Positions 21,757 to 30,767 of a stretch of 64,000 nucleotides of DNA are shown here, one piece after another. The notes under the pieces are model-generated. The model was not told the origin of the DNA. It ran no database searches and worked only from the letters and a program-made list of their open reading frames with translations. Every line of letters starts with the position of its first letter. Position 1 is the stretch's first letter. Source of the stretch: Rubrivivax sp. A210 (GTDB taxonomy: Bacteria; Pseudomonadota; Gammaproteobacteria; Burkholderiales; Burkholderiaceae_C); NCBI RefSeq assembly GCF_904426505.1, contig NZ_CAJGBN010000001.1:248001-312000 (forward strand), written 5' to 3'. The position numbers and the translations under genes were made by a program.

Positions 21757-22779
21757 TCAGGCGCGCGGCGGGCCGACCGAATTGCCGTCGCTGTAGACCG
21801 GCTGGAAGAGCTTCTGGGCCTGCTCGAGCGGGCGCCGCTCGATGAGGGCGCGGATCATCGCGCCCATGGTCTGGCCTGAGCGGTAGGCCGTGGGCTGCTT
21901 CACCGCCGCCACCACCAGGTCGGAAAACAAGGTGTCGGCCGGCAGGCCCTCATTGACGATGATGGAGATGTCGCGCCCGATCTCGAGCTTGGCGTCGAGC
22001 AGCGCGCGGATCAGGCCGACGCCACTGAGGTTGTTGTCCACCAGCACCGCGGTCGGGCGCGGCGACAGCGCCAGCAGTTGCCGCCCGGCGGCATGGCCGG
22101 CGCGGCGGTCGAGGCTGCCGCCCACCACCATGCCGGGGGGCACCGCCAGGCCGGCCTCGGCCATCGCCGCCAGGAAGCCGGCATGGCGCTGGTGGGCGAA
22201 GTTGTATTCCAGCGGCGCGTGCACATAGGCGATGCGACGGTGGCCCAGTTCGACCAGGCGGCGCACGCCCAGGGCCGAGCAGGTCTCGTTGTCGAAGTCG
22301 AGCCAGGGGAAGTCGGCCGGCTGGGCCGTGCGGCCATAGGCCACGAAGGGCATGCTGGACTTGCGCAGGTAGGCGATGCGCGGGTCGTCGCGCAGCGTGT
22401 GGGCGACGATCAGGCCGTCGACGCGGCGGCCTCGCACCATGCGCTCGTAGACGTGCAACTCGTTCTGGCGCGGCGCCGCCGCCAGCAGCAGGTCGCAGGA
22501 GAACTCTTCGAGGCTGTGCGCCAGGCCCTCGAGCATCTCGAGGAAGCTGGGGTTGCCAAGAAACTCATTGGCCGGCGAGTAGACGATGCCCACCGCGTCG
22601 GCGCGGCCCATGGCCACCTGGCGGGCGGCGCGGTTGGGCTGGTAGCCGAGTTCGCGGGCCAGCAGTTCGACCCGCTCGCGCGTGGTCGGGCTCACGTCGC
22701 GGTAGCCGCTGAGGGCCCGGCTGACCGTCGTGGGCGACAGACCCAGCCGGGCGGAGAGCTCTTTGAGGTTGATGCTCAC
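21757..22779 (-). CDS. aglR: LacI-family transcriptional regulator of alpha-glucoside genes
   Basis: 340 residues with a GTG start at 22779. The N-terminal helix-turn-helix (NLKELSARLGLSPTTVSRALSG) and hinge helix region ending GYQPNRAARQVAMGR are clear, followed by a periplasmic-binding-protein-like sensor domain from about residue 60. It should repress in the absence of an alpha-glucoside ligand. It heads the agl operon in the same direction, and operators of one pattern are found before aglE, the amylosucrase gene, malK and the 87-aa gene. The symbol is assigned by position; the ligand is unknown. Confidence 0.9.
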   Translation of the reverse strand: MSINLKELSARLGLSPTTVSRALSGYRDVSPTTRERVELLARELGYQPNRAARQVAMGRADAVGIVYSPANEFLGNPSFLEMLEGLAHSLEEFSCDLLLAAAPRQNELHVYERMVRGRRVDGLIVAHTLRDDPRIAYLRKSSMPFVAYGRTAQPADFPWLDFDNETCSALGVRRLVELGHRRIAYVHAPLEYNFAHQRHAGFLAAMAEAGLAVPPGMVVGGSLDRRAGHAAGRQLLALSPRPTAVLVDNNLSGVGLIRALLDAKLEIGRDISIIVNEGLPADTLFSDLVVAAVKQPTAYRSGQTMGAMIRALIERRPLEQAQKLFQPVYSDGNSVGPPRA

Positions 22780-22896
22780 GCTGGGTTTCGGCGCTCCGTG
22801 TCAGAACCCGGATGATATGTAAGTCGGGTTGACTTGAAGCTTGCGGCCGGCCCGCCCCGGGGCCCGCGGCGGCGAAAGGGCTGCGGGGCCTGGCGC

Positions 22897-24816
22897 TCAG
22901 CCCACCGCCAGCCAGAGCATCTGGTAGGGCGCCAGCCAGAGGCCGGCGCGCAGGTTCATGCGCGCGCCCGTGACCAGCTCGTCGGCCGTGGCCGGCTGGG
23001 CCTGCAGCACCTCGGCCTGCACCGCCTGGGCGTGCTCGCTGAAATTGGCCAGCACCAGCACGCTGCCCGCAGCGCACGGCCGCGTGTAGCCCAGCACGCT
23101 GCCGTTCCTGGTGTTGAAGCCGATCAGCCGCCCGCCGGCGAAGGCCGGCGTCGCGGCGCGGGTGGCGATCAGGCGCCGCAGGCCCTGGTAGATGCGGCCG
23201 ACCGGGGTGGTGGGGTCGTCGCGCTGGGCGTCGCGGGCCGGGTCGCGCGGCGGCCGGTGGACCCAGCGGCTGTCGCCGGCCTTGCCCGGGTCCTGCAGAT
23301 AGCCGGGGTCGTTGGGCATGCCGATCTCGTCGCCCAGGTAGATCAGCGGTATGCCGCCGGCCGAGAGCGCGATGCCGTGCAGCAGCAGCATGCGCGCCAC
23401 CGCATGCGGGTCGCCCTGCTCCAGCCCGCACAGCGAGGCGCAGGTGCCGCTGATGCGGCAGTCGCCGGTGGCCGGGTTGTCCTGGAAGGGCACGCCGCGC
23501 GCAAAGCTGCCGGGGAAGCGGTTGACGTAGTAGCGGTTGAGGAACTGGCGGTGGTCGAAGCCCTTGATGCCGAACTGCGCCGCGTCTTCATCGGCAAAGG
23601 TCCAGCCGATGTCGTCGTGGCTGCGCACATAGTTGACCCAGGCGGTGCCGGCCGGCAGCGCATGGCGGTTCTCCAGCGCCTGCTGCAGCAGGTTGACCTC
23701 GCGCGTGGCCAGGCTGTTCCACAGCAGCGCCATCTGCAGCGGGTTGTAGGAAACCTGGCATTCGGTGGGCGCGATGTACTTCACCACGTCGTCGGGGTGG
23801 ACGATGGCCTCGCTCTTGAACAGCAGCGACGGCGCGGCGATGCGCGCCAGCGCGTTGTAGGCACGCAGCAGGGTGTGGGCCTCGGGCAGGTTTTCGCAGC
23901 CGGTGCCCAGGCGCTTCCAGATAAAGGCCACGGCGTCCATGCGCAGGAATTCCACGCCCAGGTTGGCGATGAACAGCATCTCGCCGGCCATGGCCGAGAA
24001 CACCGCCGGGTTGGCGTAGTTCAGATCCCACTGGTAGGAGTGGAAGGTGGTCCAGACCCAGCGTCCGTCGGCCAGCTGCGAGAAGGCGCCGGGGTGCTCG
24101 TCGGGAAAGATTTCGCGCAGCGTGTACTCGTAGCGGTCGGGCTCGACGCGGTCGGGAAAGATGAAGAAGAAGTCCTGGTACTTCGGGTCGCCGGCGGCGG
24201 CGGCCAGCGCCCATTCGTGCTCGTCGGCCGTGTGGTTGAAGACAAAGTCCAGCACCAGCGAGATGCCGGCCTCGCGCAGCCTGGCCGCAAGGCGGCGCAG
24301 ATCGCCTATCTTGCCCAGGCGCGGGTTGACCTCGCGGTAGCTGCTCACCGCATAGCCGCCGTCGCTGTGGGGATCGGGGCACTTGAAGGGCGGCATCAGG
24401 TGCAGGTAGCTGAGGCCCAACTCCTTGAAGTAGGGAATGCGGGCCTCGACGCCGGCGAAGTCGCCCGCGAACAGATCGACATAGCAGACACCGCCCAACA
24501 GGGCTTGGGACTGGAACCACTCGGGGGCGCCCTCGCGCTGCGCGTCCAGCGCCTTGAGCGCGGCGTCGCGCGAGCGCCAGGAGGCGAAGGCCTGCTCCAG
24601 CAGGTTGACGACGAAACTCTCGAAATCGGCGCGGCGGCCGTAGAGCAGCGCCAGTTCGTCGCGCAGCCGGCCCAGGTGGGCGCGCACGCGGCCGTCGAAG
24701 GCGGGCCAGTCGGCGGCGCCGCCGCAGCGCTGGTGGAGGGCAGCCCAGAGGCGGGCCAGGCCGGCATCGGCGGGCTTCCAGGGCGTCTGAAGCGACGGGG
24801 CAGGTGTCTGAAGCAT
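22897..24816 (-). CDS. Amylosucrase
   Basis: 639 residues, matching the ~636-residue Neisseria polysaccharea enzyme. An N-terminal helical domain of about 90 residues precedes the GH13 barrel. The nucleophile is in [12 protein letters not shown], the acid/base Glu in [13 protein letters not shown] and the third carboxylate in [17 protein letters not shown]; the region [20 protein letters not shown] is characteristic of amylosucrases rather than other GH13 enzymes. It transfers glucose from sucrose to a growing alpha-1,4-glucan and releases fructose, with no nucleotide sugar needed. No signal peptide is seen, so it probably acts in the cytoplasm on sucrose brought in by the agl transporter. 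A double LacI-type operator lies 16 bases before the start codon. Confidence 0.95.
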   Translation of the reverse strand: MLQTPAPSLQTPWKPADAGLARLWAALHQRCGGAADWPAFDGRVRAHLGRLRDELALLYGRRADFESFVVNLLEQAFASWRSRDAALKALDAQREGAPEWFQSQALLGGVCYVDLFAGDFAGVEARIPYFKELGLSYLHLMPPFKCPDPHSDGGYAVSSYREVNPRLGKIGDLRRLAARLREAGISLVLDFVFNHTADEHEWALAAAAGDPKYQDFFFIFPDRVEPDRYEYTLREIFPDEHPGAFSQLADGRWVWTTFHSYQWDLNYANPAVFSAMAGEMLFIANLGVEFLRMDAVAFIWKRLGTGCENLPEAHTLLRAYNALARIAAPSLLFKSEAIVHPDDVVKYIAPTECQVSYNPLQMALLWNSLATREVNLLQQALENRHALPAGTAWVNYVRSHDDIGWTFADEDAAQFGIKGFDHRQFLNRYYVNRFPGSFARGVPFQDNPATGDCRISGTCASLCGLEQGDPHAVARMLLLHGIALSAGGIPLIYLGDEIGMPNDPGYLQDPGKAGDSRWVHRPPRDPARDAQRDDPTTPVGRIYQGLRRLIATRAATPAFAGGRLIGFNTRNGSVLGYTRPCAAGSVLVLANFSEHAQAVQAEVLQAQPATADELVTGARMNLRAGLWLAPYQMLWLAVG

Positions 24817-24831
24817 GGAACCCGACCTCTA

Positions 24832-24866
24832 TCAAAGCGTTTTGGCGATTCTCCAAAACGCTTTGG
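24832..24866. promoter_or_regulatory. Double LacI-type operator upstream of the amylosucrase gene
   Basis: Two inverted 14-base operators, TCAAAGCGTTTTGG (24832-24845) and CCAAAACGCTTTGG (24853-24866), have centres 21 bases apart, the same spacing as the double operator before aglE. They end 16 bases upstream of the amylosucrase start on the minus strand, so bound repressor would block transcription initiation. No confident -10 box was picked out. Confidence 0.7.
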
Positions 24867-24928
24867 CGACCCGGTACTAGGGATAGTTCGGAGTCGCCCC
24901 AGGGCCGCCGCCCGGCCCCGTCAACGGT

Positions 24929-26128
24929 TCAGGGTATGCGCCGCGCCCCGAGAGCCAGCACGGCCGCGGCCACCGCCACCAGCGACATGGCCGCCGTCAG
25001 CGACCAGACCTGGGCCACGCTGCCGATCAGCGGCGGGCCGATCAGAAAGCCGGCATAGCCTATCGACGACACCGAGGCGATGGCCGCCGGGCGGCTGACG
25101 CCCGGCACCTTGGTGGCGGCGTTGTAGAGGATGGGCACGACCAGGGCCAGGCCGGCGCCGACCAGCACGTAGCCGACAAGCGCCAGCAGCGGATGGCCCA
25201 CCAGCAGCAGCGCGGCCATCGCCACCGCCGCCAGCGAGGCGCCCACCACCACCAGGCGGCGCTCGGCAAAGCGCTGGCGCAGCGCGTCGCCGCCGAAGCG
25301 GGCCAGGGCCATCGCGGCCGAGAAGGCGGCAAAGCCCATGCCGGCCTGGGCCTGGGCCATGCCCAACTCCTGCTTCAGGTAGAGCACGCACCAGTCGTAC
25401 ATCACACCCTCGGCCGTCATGCCGGCGAAGATCAGCAGGCCGATGACCAGCAGCAGGCCGTGCGGCCACGCGAAATGGGCCTGTTCGCCGTCCTCCTGCG
25501 GATGGGCCTCGAGCATCTGGCGCGCGGCCAGCGCCGCCAGCAGCGCCACGGCCACCGCCACGGCACCCAGTTGCAGCGCGGCGCCGACCTCGGCGCGCAG
25601 CAGCACGGCCGCCAGCGCCGCGCCGGCCATGCCGCCAAGGCTGAACATGCCGTGCAGGCCGCCCATCACGGCGCGCCCGCCCAGGCTTTCGAGCGCCGTG
25701 CCCTCGGTGTTGATGGCGACGTCGTAGAGGCTCATCGCGGCACCGAAGGCCACCATGGTGGGCAGCAACCAGGGCAGGCCCGGCCAGTGCAGGGTCAGCG
25801 CCAGCATCGCCGCCATCAGCGCCGCCGACAGCACCAGGGCCGGGCGCAGACCCAGGCGTCCGATCAGGCGGCCGGCGAACAGCAGCGACAGCACGGCGCC
25901 GCTGGCGGCGGCGAACAGCACCAGCGACAGCGCCGCCTCGCCCAGGCCGTAGCGCGCCTTCACCGAGGGAATGTGTACGCCCCAGGCGCCGCCCATCATG
26001 CCCAGCACCAGAAAGTGCAGGCGGCTGGCCCAGAGCGCGCGCCGAAAGCGCGCTATGCCGGGGTGCAGCGGGTCGGCCGCCACCACCGGGCCGGCCGCGG
26101 GCAGATCGAGCGGGCTCACCGCGCTCAT
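24929..26128 (-). CDS. Major facilitator superfamily transporter
   Basis: 399 residues from the ATG at 26128, which has GAGGAA upstream; the frame extends further but those residues look non-coding. About twelve hydrophobic helices are visible, with a cytoplasmic loop around residue 200 and the conserved GRLIGRLGLR between helices 2 and 3. The closest type I can name is the YbjJ/fucose-permease-like MFS group, but substrate is unknown. It is divergent from an AraC-family regulator at 26281, which may control it. It is not obviously tied to the glucan genes, and no LacI-type operator lies in front of it. Confidence 0.85.
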   Translation of the reverse strand: MSAVSPLDLPAAGPVVAADPLHPGIARFRRALWASRLHFLVLGMMGGAWGVHIPSVKARYGLGEAALSLVLFAAASGAVLSLLFAGRLIGRLGLRPALVLSAALMAAMLALTLHWPGLPWLLPTMVAFGAAMSLYDVAINTEGTALESLGGRAVMGGLHGMFSLGGMAGAALAAVLLRAEVGAALQLGAVAVAVALLAALAARQMLEAHPQEDGEQAHFAWPHGLLLVIGLLIFAGMTAEGVMYDWCVLYLKQELGMAQAQAGMGFAAFSAAMALARFGGDALRQRFAERRLVVVGASLAAVAMAALLLVGHPLLALVGYVLVGAGLALVVPILYNAATKVPGVSRPAAIASVSSIGYAGFLIGPPLIGSVAQVWSLTAAMSLVAVAAAVLALGARRIP

Positions 26129-26280
26129 CGCGGCTTCCTCGGGCCGGCGCTCAGCCGGAAAAGAAAAATGCCATAAATCCTGGAGCGCAAAGCAGACCTT
26201 GATCGTGAACCGACGGTGCGCCAGCATAGGATGAACAGACAAGGTCGGCCAGCGACAGCACTAGCAGAAAGCCGCAGACG

Positions 26281-27228
26281 ATGAAACAAATCCTGGACGG
26301 AACCTGCGCAATCCCGGTGGCCACCGCCAGCTCACCGCATGCCGACGCCGCTCGCGACGCACGGATGCGCGTCGCATTGCAGGCCTTTGCCGCCGCGGCC
26401 GCCGCCGGCAGCCTGCGACTCCACCTTCCGCAGCGGCTGACCGAACCCACGGCGCGCGGAGAGGGTCATTTCCACCTCGCGCCCGAGCTCTTTCTGCAAA
26501 CCTCGGGCTGGACCGATTTCCGCTTCCCCACCGGCGGCTGCCGGCTGCGCACGGGCGAGGCCCTGGTGCTGCCGTCGCAGTTGCGCCACGCCGAACGTGT
26601 CGGCGCCGACCGGGGCGATGCGCCGTTCGAGAACCTGGTGGTCTTTGCCGAGGCCCCCCTGCTCACCTGCCACCAGGCGCATGAGCAGGCGGCCGGCGAG
26701 CCTGGCGTCGCCTACCTGCAAGCGCGCCGCCATGCCCAGGCCGCACGCATCCATGAATGGCTCTGCGACGCCTCGCGTCAGGGCGCGGTCGACGATGACT
26801 GGGCGCAGCCGCAGGCACGCGCGCTCGTTGCAGCCGCGCTGGCCGGCGTGTTGCGCGCGCTGGACCAGGACGAGGGCCGCGAGGCCGGCGAGCCGGCCCT
26901 CGTGGCCCGCCTGCGCGTGCTGATCCAGAACCAACTCGGCGACGCCGCGCTGAGCGTGCAGCGCCTGGCCCAGCAGTCGGGCGTCAGTGCCGATCACCTG
27001 GCGCAGCTGTTCAGGCGCAACGCCGGCGAGCCGCTCGTGGCCCACATCAACCGCCTGCGCATGGAACGCGCGGCGCGGCTGCTGCGCGAGACCGGGCTGA
27101 GCGGCAAGGAGGTCGCCTGGGCCTGTGGCTTCGGCGGCCACAGCTACTTCATCCGCGTCTTCCGCCGCCACCACGGCTTGGCGCCGCACGAATGGCGTGA
27201 ACGCGCATCGCGGCCGGTACCGTTCTGA
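26281..27228 (+). CDS. AraC-family transcriptional regulator
   Basis: 315 residues. The C-terminal ~100 residues carry two helix-turn-helix units: SVQRLAQQSGVSADHLAQLF and the second in GKEVAWACGFGGHSYFIRVF, ending HGLAPHEWR, the AraC signature. The N-terminal half has the cupin-like pattern HFHLAPELFLQTSG, probably binding a small effector. The 152-base gap to the divergent MFS gene is the likely operator region, which suggests local control of that transporter. The effector cannot be named. Confidence 0.88.
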   Translation: MKQILDGTCAIPVATASSPHADAARDARMRVALQAFAAAAAAGSLRLHLPQRLTEPTARGEGHFHLAPELFLQTSGWTDFRFPTGGCRLRTGEALVLPSQLRHAERVGADRGDAPFENLVVFAEAPLLTCHQAHEQAAGEPGVAYLQARRHAQAARIHEWLCDASRQGAVDDDWAQPQARALVAAALAGVLRALDQDEGREAGEPALVARLRVLIQNQLGDAALSVQRLAQQSGVSADHLAQLFRRNAGEPLVAHINRLRMERAARLLRETGLSGKEVAWACGFGGHSYFIRVFRRHHGLAPHEWRERASRPVPF

Positions 27229-27292
27229 TACATCGCCCCACCCACCCAGCCATGGGATTGCCGACAGCCGCCGACGATTGGAGGATGACGCC

Positions 27293-27448
27293 GTGGACGA
27301 TCATCAACACCCCAGTGCCCGGCCCGACCCGGCCCAGATGCAAGCCCTGCAGGATCTCGTCGCCCTGCGCGACGAACTGCTGGAGCTGAACACCCGCCTC
27401 GAATACCTGCGCCTGGTGCTCAGGCTGCAGCAGCCGCGCCCCCAATAG
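27293..27448 (+). CDS. Small unknown protein, 51 aa, GTG start
   Basis: The GTG at 27293 is preceded by GGAGGA at 7-base spacing, much better than any in-frame alternative; the neighbouring ATG at 27285 is out of frame. The peptide begins VDDHQHPSARPDP and continues with a leucine-rich heptad stretch (residues 16-45, LQDLVALRDELLELNTRLEYL), likely a short coiled coil. It follows the AraC gene by 64 bases and converges on the repeat protein at 27466. No family recognised. Confidence 0.6.
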   Translation: MDDHQHPSARPDPAQMQALQDLVALRDELLELNTRLEYLRLVLRLQQPRPQ

Positions 27449-27465
27449 TTAGAGGCAGCGGCGGC

Positions 27466-27885
27466 TCAGCGCCGCCAGGGGTCGCCGGGATGGCGGTCGT
27501 GGCGGTTGGGCACGCCGTCACCGTCGCGGTCCCAGCGCCAGCCGTCCTGGCGATCGACGAAGCGCTCACGGCGGTCGGGAATGCCGTCGCCGTCGCGGTC
27601 CCAGCGCGGCGGGCGCACATAGACCGGCGGCGCCTGCACATAGACCGGGGCCGGCCGCATGTAGACCGGCGCGGGACGCACATAAACCGGGGCCGGCTCG
27701 ACGTACACCGGCGCCGGCTGCACGTAGACAGGCGCGGGTTGCACATGGACCGGCGCCGACTGGCCGTGAATCAGCAGCAGCGGCGCCCCTATGGTCAGCG
27801 ACCACTGCACATCGGGCCGTGCCTGCGCCGCGCCCGTGGCGGCGGCCAGGACCAGCGCCACGCTGGCCATCGTCTTGAGGTTCAT
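27466..27885 (-). CDS. Secreted repeat protein with PAPVYV repeats and DxDxDG calcium motifs
   Basis: 139 residues from the ATG at 27885, which has AGGAG at 7-base spacing. Residues 1-22 are a Sec signal peptide ending AAQA. After a short segment comes a proline-rich tract of about seven heptads of the form xPAPVYV (residues ~45-95), then two calcium-loop-like motifs DRDGDGIPDRRE and DRDGDGVPNRHD resembling thrombospondin type 3 repeats, separated by FVDRQDGWRW. It is probably an exported periplasmic or surface protein. Stand-alone gene with no operon partner; function unknown. Confidence 0.8.
   Translation of the reverse strand: MNLKTMASVALVLAAATGAAQARPDVQWSLTIGAPLLLIHGQSAPVHVQPAPVYVQPAPVYVEPAPVYVRPAPVYMRPAPVYVQAPPVYVRPPRWDRDGDGIPDRRERFVDRQDGWRWDRDGDGVPNRHDRHPGDPWRR
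27611..27757 (-). repeat. 21-base tandem repeat inside the PAPVYV protein gene
   Basis: About seven degenerate 21-base units encode the xPAPVYV heptads. The units differ mostly at the first codon (Gln, Glu or Arg), so copy number could vary by slippage between strains. Confidence 0.7.
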
Positions 27886-28126
27886 ACCGGCTCCTGTCGT
27901 GTTGCGGGGCCCCGCGGGGTTCGCGAGGCCACCTGTACACAACGGGGCGCGGGCCGGGCCGGCCGACCGAGCGCGCCGCCGCGCTTGTAAAACTGCGTGA
28001 ACCGCCGTCACCAATTTTCTAGGGGGGTAAGGCCGGGTTTTCCCGCCTGGTGCGGTATCTGCCCCCGCAAGTGCCTCTCTGTCGCCTCGGGGCGCGCGAG
28101 TCCAGCGCCGTTCGCGGGGAATCCGA

Positions 28127-29512
28127 ATGAAGCTGACCATTGTGGGAACCGGCAGTGTCGGTCTGGTAACCGGGGCCTGCCTGGCCGAACTGGGCAACGA
28201 AGTGTTGTGCGTCGACCCCGACGCCACGCGCGTTGCCCGCCTGCAGCGCGGCGACCTGCCGGTGCGCGAGGCCGGTCTGGCCGAGATCGTGGCGCGCAAC
28301 CGCGCCGCCGGCCGCCTGCATTTCACCACCGACCCGCACGAAGGCGTGGCCTTCGCCGCCATCCAGATTCTCGCCATCGTCGTGCCGCCCGAGTCCGACG
28401 GCACGGTCGACATGGGGCCGCTGCTGCGCGCCGCGCAGAGCATCGGACGCCACATGAGCGACTACAAGCTGGTCATCAACCGCGGCACCGTGCCGGTGGG
28501 CACCGCCGAAGCCGTTCATGCCGCCATTGCCGACGGCCTGGCCGAGCACGGGCGCGACCTGCCTTACAGCGTGGTCTCCAATCCCGAGTTCGGCGTCGAG
28601 GGTGCGGCTGTCGATGCCTGCCTCAACCCTGACCGCATCGTCGTCGGCCTCGATGAGGGCGACGCCCGTGCCCGCCACCTGATGCAGGCGCTCTGGGCGC
28701 CGCTGCAGCGTGCGCGCGACCGCATGGTGTGGATGAATGTGCGCTCGGCCGAACTCAGCCGATATGCCACCAGCGCCATGATGGCGATGCGCCTGACCTT
28801 CATGAATGAGCTGGCGCGGCTGGCCGGCAAGCTGGGCGCCGACATCGACCAGGTGCGGCAGGGTGTCGGGGCCGACCGCCGCGTCGGCCCTGACGGCCTG
28901 CAGGCCGGCTGCGGCTATGGCGGCACGGGCCTGTCGCGTGATGTCGAGGCCCTGCTCTACACCGCCCAGGCCCTGGACGAGCCGATGATGCTGCTCAATG
29001 CCGTCGAGTGTGCCAACGAGCGCCAGAAGCGCCTGCTGGTCGAGCACATCGTCGGCCGCTTCGGCGACAACCTGCAGGGCCGCCGCTTCGCGCTGTGGGG
29101 CCTGGCCCACCAGCCCGACAGCTGCGACATGCACGAGGCGCCGAGCAAGGTGGTCATCAACGAACTGCTGCGCCGCGGCGCCCAGGTCCTGGCCTACGAC
29201 CCGATGGCCATGTCGGAGGCGCGCCGCCTGTATTTCGGCGTGCCGGGCCTGGGCTTTGCCATCAGCCCGCTCGAGGCCGCCGCCGGGGCCGATGCGCTGG
29301 TGGTGATGACCGACTGGCCGGTCTTTGCCTCGCCCGATTTCGACCAGTTGGCCACCGTGCTGCGCCAGCCGGTGATCTTCGACGGCCGCAACATGTATGC
29401 GCCAGAGACCATGCGCGATCTCGGCTTCGACTATGTCTCGATAGGGCGCGCCGCGGCCTCGACCGGGGTCGAACCGGATTCCGTCCACGTCGATCTTCCG
29501 CTCGCCGCCTGA
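28127..29512 (+). CDS. UDP-glucose/GDP-mannose dehydrogenase family protein lacking the catalytic cysteine
   Basis: 461 residues. The N-terminal NAD-binding fold begins IVGTGSVGLVTGACLAELG, and the three-domain layout and length match UDP-glucose 6-dehydrogenases. In that family catalysis needs a Lys, an Asn and a Cys. Here the expected Lys is Arg212 and the expected Asn is Ser216 (AELSRYATSAMM), and the usual GGSCFPKD motif reads GGTGLSRD, putting Gly268 where the Cys should be. Two Glu (154, 158) and Asp272 are kept. It may be a non-catalytic or changed-function member. The next gene, a glycosyltransferase, starts 3 bases after its stop. A 241-base gap lies upstream. Confidence 0.85.
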   Translation: MKLTIVGTGSVGLVTGACLAELGNEVLCVDPDATRVARLQRGDLPVREAGLAEIVARNRAAGRLHFTTDPHEGVAFAAIQILAIVVPPESDGTVDMGPLLRAAQSIGRHMSDYKLVINRGTVPVGTAEAVHAAIADGLAEHGRDLPYSVVSNPEFGVEGAAVDACLNPDRIVVGLDEGDARARHLMQALWAPLQRARDRMVWMNVRSAELSRYATSAMMAMRLTFMNELARLAGKLGADIDQVRQGVGADRRVGPDGLQAGCGYGGTGLSRDVEALLYTAQALDEPMMLLNAVECANERQKRLLVEHIVGRFGDNLQGRRFALWGLAHQPDSCDMHEAPSKVVINELLRRGAQVLAYDPMAMSEARRLYFGVPGLGFAISPLEAAAGADALVVMTDWPVFASPDFDQLATVLRQPVIFDGRNMYAPETMRDLGFDYVSIGRAAASTGVEPDSVHVDLPLAA

Positions 29513-29514
29513 GC

Positions 29515-30594
29515 GTGGCCGCGGGCCGGCCGCAGCGCTACCTCTGTCTCTGCCTGAACCCGCTCGGCGGCCAGGCGCTGGCCTGCGTCATGCGGGTGGT
29601 CGAGGAACTGCTGCCCCATGCCGATGTGGACCTGGTCCACGGAGGTGGTGACGCCAGCGATCCGCCTTCGCGCCCCAGGTTGCGCAGCCTGCACCTGGCA
29701 GACCCGTGGCCCGCGATGGACGGCCAGGCCGTCGCGCGCTTCCTTCGCCCGCCCTATGGCGCGGTGCTGGTCGAGGGCCACCCCTTCGGCGACGGGCGTT
29801 TGGCGCGTGCGATCCAGGCCTTGCTGCAGGCGGCAAACGCGGGCGGCGTCGCGCCCCACCTCTTCAGCACGGTGGACGACACGGTGGCGCCGTTGCCGCT
29901 GGTGCGGCAGCGCCAGGTGGTCGAGGCCGTACACCGCCAGATCCACACCGTGCTGGTGCGCGGCGATCCCGAGGTCGTGGGCCTGAGCGAGTCGTTCGCG
30001 CTGGCAACGGCCATGGGCGAGCGGCTCTGCTACACCGGCTACACGGTGGCACCGCCGCCGACCGCGCGGCCCCTGAGGCGGCGCCAGGTGCTGGTCAGCC
30101 TGGACGGCAGCCAGCACGGCCGCGTGCTGCTGCAGGCGGCCACGGCAGCGGCGGCCCTGATGCCCGGGCACGACTTCCTGCTCGCCGGCAGCGCAGCGGC
30201 CAGGGGCGAGGAGATGACGGCGCTGCGCGAGAGCGCCCACAGCCCCAATGTGCGCGTCTTGTCCCACCCCGCGCAGCGGCTGCATCTGCTGGCCGAATGC
30301 GAGCTGTCGATCCATGCCGGCGGCGGCGACATCCTGGTCGAGCAGCACGCCGTGCGCACGCCGGGCCTGGCCTGGCCCGACCCCGGCCAGGCGCGCGAGG
30401 CGCTGCGCATCGCCGGCTTTGCGCGCAAGGGGCTGGTCGGCGAACTCGCACCCGCCGACCTGGCGCCGGTGCGGCTGAAGGCGCGCATCGAGGCCGCCCT
30501 GCGTGCGCCCTACCCTAGTGCCCGCATCGCCATGCACGGCGCCCGCGAGGCCGCCGAGCGCATGCGCGCCGTCGTCGACGGCCATCTCGCCTAG
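29515..30594 (+). CDS. Predicted MurG-like glycosyltransferase (COG4671-like)
   Basis: 359 residues from a GTG at 29515, 3 bases after the previous stop; the open frame extends far upstream but inside the preceding gene. Features that resemble the COG4671 predicted glycosyltransferases are a mid-protein stretch with VLVRGDPEVVGLSESFALATAMGERLCYTGYTV, a second Rossmann-like half starting VLVSLDGSQHGRVLL (about residue 190) and a donor-site-like AECELSIHAGGGDILVE near residue 262. It likely uses a nucleotide sugar in the cytoplasm. Tight coupling to a UDP-glucose dehydrogenase homologue supports a joint role in a glycan pathway, but acceptor and donor are unknown. Confidence 0.7.
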   Translation: MAAGRPQRYLCLCLNPLGGQALACVMRVVEELLPHADVDLVHGGGDASDPPSRPRLRSLHLADPWPAMDGQAVARFLRPPYGAVLVEGHPFGDGRLARAIQALLQAANAGGVAPHLFSTVDDTVAPLPLVRQRQVVEAVHRQIHTVLVRGDPEVVGLSESFALATAMGERLCYTGYTVAPPPTARPLRRRQVLVSLDGSQHGRVLLQAATAAAALMPGHDFLLAGSAAARGEEMTALRESAHSPNVRVLSHPAQRLHLLAECELSIHAGGGDILVEQHAVRTPGLAWPDPGQAREALRIAGFARKGLVGELAPADLAPVRLKARIEAALRAPYPSARIAMHGAREAAERMRAVVDGHLA

Positions 30595-30767
30595 GGCGCA
30601 GGCTCGCTGAGGGCCGCTGTCGCGCCGGCGCCGCAGGGCACGGTTTGCCTGCGGCGAACATGATCGACCGCAAAAAGTCCTGTTCAGGGGCGGGAATAAG
30701 ATCGCCGCTTCCTTATCTGGGCCGTCCAACTTCCGGACGCCAGGCACAAGAACAGGAGCGAAAGCCC

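Noticed and set aside
29008..29514. Upstream extension of the glycosyltransferase to 528 residues
   Set aside because: The extension is read out of frame inside the dehydrogenase gene; the GTG at 29515 fits operon spacing and family length.
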